Below are positions 8,042-10,110 of a DNA stretch of 10,110 nt, piece by piece. The notes under the pieces were generated by a model that worked only from the letters and a program-made list of their open reading frames with translations, had not been told where the DNA came from and did not search any database. This DNA comes from Syntrophaceae bacterium. Lineage in GTDB: Bacteria; Desulfobacterota; Syntrophia; Syntrophales; Smithellaceae. Positions within the stretch are counted from its first letter, which is position 1. Each line of letters opens with the position of its first letter. The DNA lies in NCBI GenBank assembly GCA_003506745.1, contig DNYQ01000248.1, positions 2,165-12,274 on the forward strand. The letters are read 5' to 3'. The position numbers were made by a program, and so were the translations under genes.

Positions 8042-8362
8042 CTAGGAAAGACCTTTTGTTCGATTAATGTAACGGGTGTGCAAAAGCTCGTGGGACAGAT
8101 GCCCCAGGGGTTCGCCGCCGAATTCCTGATAATAGCGCGCAACCGATTTGTTGGCATGGCTGACGCGAACCGCGGATTTTTCATCATCCTGATACAGGCC
8201 CTTGGTCCGCGCCTTGATGTAGTTATTATTCGATGAAGTAACCGTTTTGATCCAGACGGCGGGCAGGGCCAGAAAGGCCACAACAATGCCGCCAATGGTG
8301 ATAAATTCCCGGCGCGTCACATGCAGCGGGTTTTCGATATATTGATAGTTTTGTTTTTCCAT
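8042..8362 (-). CDS. hydB: [FeFe]-hydrogenase small subunit with twin-arginine signal
   Basis: 106 residues from the ATG at 8362, chosen over an upstream ATG at 8416 because AAGGAG lies about eight bases before it and because the longer form would overlap the large-subunit gene. The N-terminus carries a twin-arginine motif TRREFI (R17, R18) followed by a hydrophobic stretch (about 22-37), so it should be recognised by the Tat system. The rest (VSHANKSVARYY, EPLGHLSHELLHTRY) is the small-subunit fold that wraps around the H-domain. In Desulfovibrio the same arrangement exports the signal-less large subunit as a hitchhiker. There is no clear A-x-A cleavage site after the hydrophobic stretch (ALPAVWIKTVTSS), so the signal may stay as an anchor. 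It lies 22 bases after the large-subunit stop and 14 bases before the cytochrome b gene. Confidence 0.92.
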   Translation of the reverse strand: MEKQNYQYIENPLHVTRREFITIGGIVVAFLALPAVWIKTVTSSNNNYIKARTKGLYQDDEKSAVRVSHANKSVARYYQEFGGEPLGHLSHELLHTRYINRTKGLS

Positions 8363-8370
8363 ATTATTCA

Positions 8371-8377
8371 CTCCTTT
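8371..8377 (-). promoter_or_regulatory. Ribosome binding site deciding the hydB start
   Basis: AAAGGAG on the - strand, about eight bases before the ATG at 8362. It supports the 106-residue form and argues against the in-frame ATG at 8416, which lies inside the large-subunit gene. Confidence 0.7.
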
Positions 8378-8384
8378 AATGATG

Positions 8385-9665
8385 TTATTTCCATGCAAAC
8401 AACGGGCGGATAGCATCCAGCCAGGATGAACCGCCGCCGTAAATCGGCTGACCGCCGCCGTTGATGCAGCCCCCTGGGCAGTTCATGACTTCAATGAAAT
8501 GATACGGTGACCGGCCCGCCAGCACCGCCTCCAAAACCGGTTTGATATTTCCCGCGATATTGTGCACAACGGCAAGATGGATGGTGACTTCCTTGTTGTA
8601 TTTGATGTCTTTAATCGTAACGGATGCGCTTTTGACGCCTTTCAGGCCCCGCACGGGCTTGAATTCCAGCGGCTTTAATTCCGTGCCGGTCAATACGGCG
8701 TAGGCTGTGCGAACCGCCGCTTCCATCACGCCACCGGTGTTGCCGAAAATCGTGCCTGCGCCCGAATAATCGGCCAGAAGCGTGCCGCCTTCAACTTCTT
8801 TTTCTCTGGCCAGATCGATCTTGAGCTTTTTCAACAGACGCGACAGATCGCGCGTGGTCAGAACGGTATCGACATCCGGATAGGCCTTCCCGGCCGTCAC
8901 GGCGTTGTTCTTCTTGTTGTATTCGTAAGCATTAATGAATTCCGGACGCGAGGCTTCCAGTTTCTTAGCAGTGCAGGGCATGATGCCGACTGTGTATATT
9001 TTTTCGGCCGGTTTCCCCCAGACTTTTGTTCCGTAGGTTTTGGCGACTGTTCCGGCCATCTGCTGCGGGGACTTCGCTGAAGAAAGATTGGGGATTAACG
9101 CCGGATATTTTGTTTCGACAAGCCGAACCCAGGACGGGCAGCAGGACGTGAATTGCGGCAGCGGGCCCGGCGCTTCGCCATGTCCGCTCTTTTCACCAAA
9201 GACCGCGTGGCGCGCCCTGGAAATAAATTCCGAGCCTTCTTCCATAATGGTCAAATCGGCGGCAAAGTTATTGTCCAGAATTTCAAAACCGGCTTTCCTC
9301 ATGGACCCGTAAAGTTTTCCCGTGACCAGAGAGCCGGCCGGAAGGCCGAAATCCTCACCGATGGCCACGCGCACGGCAGGCGCGATAATGCCGACAACGG
9401 TGACGTCCGGGTTTTTGAGCTTGGCGATGACGTCATCGACGGTGTCCGATGTTTCATACGGCGCGCCGAACGGACAATTAATGAGGCATTGTCCGCAACT
9501 CAGACAAAGATCCACATTGATGCTGTGGGTTGCTCCAAACATGCCGGTAATCGCGCCGGTTGGACAATAGCGCTTACAGACGTCGCATCCCTTGCATTCG
9601 GACGCCTTAATGGCGATGACGCCGGGGATTTCTCCTTTTTGATACGTTTTTGCAACTGCATTCAT
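8385..9665 (-). CDS. hydA: [FeFe]-hydrogenase large (catalytic) subunit, dimeric Desulfovibrio type
   Basis: 426 residues, the size of the Desulfovibrio periplasmic large subunit (about 421). Two N-terminal [4Fe-4S] ferredoxin clusters: C24/C27/C30/C34 and C54/C57/C60/C64. The H-domain has canonical motifs: L1 TSCCPSW (173-179), L2 MPCTAKKLE (229-237, C231) and L3 EVMNCPGGCINGGGQP (392-407, C396 and C400). By analogy with CpI, C176, C231, C396 and C400 hold the H-cluster and C175 relays protons. It stops without the small-subunit tail, which is encoded separately just downstream. It has no signal peptide, so export would rely on the Tat signal of its partner. The ATG at 9665 has GGAGG (9675-9679) upstream. 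It is the first gene of the operon and follows a promoter. Likely role: H2 production from, or H2 oxidation into, the quinone pool through the cytochrome b. Confidence 0.96.
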   Translation of the reverse strand: MNAVAKTYQKGEIPGVIAIKASECKGCDVCKRYCPTGAITGMFGATHSINVDLCLSCGQCLINCPFGAPYETSDTVDDVIAKLKNPDVTVVGIIAPAVRVAIGEDFGLPAGSLVTGKLYGSMRKAGFEILDNNFAADLTIMEEGSEFISRARHAVFGEKSGHGEAPGPLPQFTSCCPSWVRLVETKYPALIPNLSSAKSPQQMAGTVAKTYGTKVWGKPAEKIYTVGIMPCTAKKLEASRPEFINAYEYNKKNNAVTAGKAYPDVDTVLTTRDLSRLLKKLKIDLAREKEVEGGTLLADYSGAGTIFGNTGGVMEAAVRTAYAVLTGTELKPLEFKPVRGLKGVKSASVTIKDIKYNKEVTIHLAVVHNIAGNIKPVLEAVLAGRSPYHFIEVMNCPGGCINGGGQPIYGGGSSWLDAIRPLFAWK

Positions 9666-9674
9666 TTTCTGTTT

Positions 9675-9679
9675 CCTCC
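9675..9679 (-). promoter_or_regulatory. Ribosome binding site of the large-subunit gene
   Basis: GGAGG on the - strand, nine bases before the ATG at 9665, fixes the start of the first gene of the operon. Confidence 0.75.
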
Positions 9680-9721
9680 GTTATTTTTTGACGATTGAAG
9701 CTGTCATTTCATGCCGCATGG

Positions 9722-9761
9722 ATATATGCCTTTTATGACATATGTTGAAAAAAGCATATAT
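9722..9761. repeat. 40-bp symmetric operator-like element (8-8-8-8-8)
   Basis: Outer arms ATATATGC (9722-9729) and GCATATAT (9754-9761) are perfect inverted repeats. Exactly midway is the perfect palindrome ACATATGT (9738-9745), separated from each arm by eight bases. A second inverted pair, TTATGAC (9733-9739) and GTCATAA (9766-9772), is interleaved with it. The right arm covers the predicted -10 box and the rest lies around the expected transcription start. This looks like a binding site for a dimeric or tetrameric regulator; the protein is not identifiable from sequence. AT-rich DNA gives some palindromes by chance, but the equal spacing is striking. Confidence 0.5.
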
Positions 9762-9783
9762 AGAAGTCATAACGGTTTGTCAA
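9755..9783 (-). promoter_or_regulatory. Sigma70-like promoter of the hydrogenase operon
   Basis: On the - strand a perfect -35 TTGACA (plus 9778-9783) is followed by 17 bases and a -10-like TATATG (plus 9755-9760; alternatives in the same TA run). The start of transcription would be near 9747, leaving a leader of about 80 bases before the large-subunit ATG at 9665. The -10 has four of six consensus bases. Confidence 0.55.
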
Positions 9784-9922
9784 GTTCTTAACGTAAGAAA
9801 TGAAAAAAAGGACAAAACTTCTTTTTTGCGAGTTCAGTTTCTTCTGGCGTATTCGTTTTTATCAAGTAATTTCTCATTTGTCTTTGATGCTATCGTCGGT
9901 GTTGAGCTGCCGTTTTTGGGAG
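9784..9922. other. AT-rich non-coding stretch
   Basis: Together with the promoter and the hairpins this belongs to a 445-base region (9666-10110) without a convincing gene. The short open frames here have no ribosome binding site and no family resemblance. I see no tRNA, terminator or repeat array in this part. Confidence 0.5.
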
Positions 9923-9951
9923 CGGACATTGCATCTTGATGCAATGATCCG
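9923..9951. repeat. Perfect inverted repeat / strong hairpin of unknown role
   Basis: CATTGCATC (9927-9935) and GATGCAATG (9938-9946) are exact reverse complements separated by TT; folded, this gives at least eight pairs closed by a CTTG loop. CGGA (9923-9926) and TCCG (9948-9951) extend the stem by four pairs across one bulged A. No T-run follows on either strand, so it is not a standard terminator. It could be a protein site, an RNA structure, or a recombination or intron target. Confidence 0.6.
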
Positions 9952-9991
9952 TGCCAAAAACCAAGCGAAGCGCAGCCACCCCCGAAAAAAT

Positions 9992-10015
9992 CAGCCGGAG
10001 CGTAGCGATCGGCTG
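9992..10015. repeat. Inverted repeat CAGCCG/CGGCTG upstream of the intron-like sequence
   Basis: CAGCCG (9992-9997) and CGGCTG (10010-10015) flank a 12-base loop containing GCGTAGCGA. A similar GCGAAGCGC string occurs at 9965-9973. GC-rich and unlike the AT-rich promoter region beside it. It ends 11 bases before the proposed intron 5' end, so it could be part of the insertion site. Confidence 0.35.
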
Positions 10016-10026
10016 GATTGACTGGG

Positions 10027-10110
10027 GTACGCCCGGCACGGGCGTGAACTTATGGGGTGCAAGTCCCCTATACGTGAATCCTGTTAATGTTTCAAAGTTA
10101 AGAGACATTA
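10027..10110 (+). mobile_element. Putative 5' end of a group II intron (domain I), running out of the window
   Basis: From about 10027 the sequence GTACGCCC resembles the GTGYG start of bacterial group II introns. It continues with a GCCCG/CGGGC hairpin (10031-10035 with 10039-10043, loop GCA) and then GGGGTGCAAGTCCCC (10054-10068), a stem-loop of the kind that recurs in domain I of many bacterial group II introns, followed by an ACGTGAATCC-like segment. The first bases read GTACG, not GTGCG, so the exact boundary is unsure. The reverse transcriptase and the domain V hairpin would lie beyond the right edge. This is pattern recognition from known introns and has not been confirmed. Confidence 0.5.

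Noticed and set aside
8363..8416. Longer N-terminus for the hydrogenase small subunit (ATG at 8416)
   Set aside because: It would overlap the large-subunit gene, while the ATG at 8362 has a good ribosome binding site and places the twin-arginine motif at a normal distance from the start.
9778..9796. Possible Rex site (TTGTCAAGTTCTTAACGT)
   Set aside because: Only the left half resembles the Rex consensus; the right half has too many mismatches.
9742..9939. 65-codon + strand open frame in the intergenic region
   Set aside because: It starts inside the promoter/operator area, has no ribosome binding site and no family resemblance.
9666..10110. CRISPR array, tRNA or riboswitch in the intergenic region
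   Set aside because: No regularly repeated units, no cloverleaf with a TTC-arm consensus, and no known riboswitch core that I can recognise.

Overview
The window reads as chromosome of a strictly anaerobic, H2- and formate-metabolising bacterium, most likely a Desulfobacterota (deltaproteobacterial) sulfate-reducer or syntroph. This is an inference from the Desulfovibrio-like split [FeFe]-hydrogenase with a Tat signal on its small subunit, the NuoG-like [FeFe]-hydrogenase, the formate dehydrogenase and the FdnI-type cytochrome b. No rRNA or marker gene confirms it.

Layout. The left edge holds the 3' two-thirds of a molybdopterin formate dehydrogenase alpha subunit on the + strand (1-1331). 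Everything else that is coding is on the - strand and converges on it. In transcription order, right to left: the large subunit of a dimeric [FeFe]-hydrogenase (9665-8385), its small subunit with a twin-arginine signal (8362-8042), a diheme FdnI-like cytochrome b (8027-7368), the maturase HydG (7290-5893), a second, one-chain [FeFe]-hydrogenase with a NuoG-like N-terminus (5843-4080), a hairpin terminator (about 4012-4059), aspartate ammonia-lyase (3985-2603) and the maturation GTPase HydF (2610-1363). Gaps are 14-93 bases and aspA/hydF overlap by 8 bases, so this looks like one operon or two tandem ones. HydE, the third maturase, is not in the window.

How it works together. HydG supplies the Fe(CO)(CN) unit of the H-cluster and HydF is the scaffold that delivers the finished 2Fe subcluster; both could serve either hydrogenase. 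The dimeric enzyme is probably exported folded by Tat and wired to the quinone pool through the cytochrome b, so it would exchange electrons between menaquinone and periplasmic H2. The one-chain enzyme has no export signal and a long N-terminal Fe-S wire, so it should work in the cytoplasm with ferredoxin or NAD(P)H partners. The formate dehydrogenase next door fits the same H2/formate economy. AspA releases ammonia, and its translational coupling to hydF is worth attention because the H-cluster dithiolate bridge needs a nitrogen atom.

The right end (9666-10110) has no convincing gene. It holds a sigma70-like promoter for the operon overlapped by a very regular 40-bp symmetric element, a strong perfect hairpin of unknown role, and at the very edge what looks like the 5' end of a group II intron running out of the window on the + strand.
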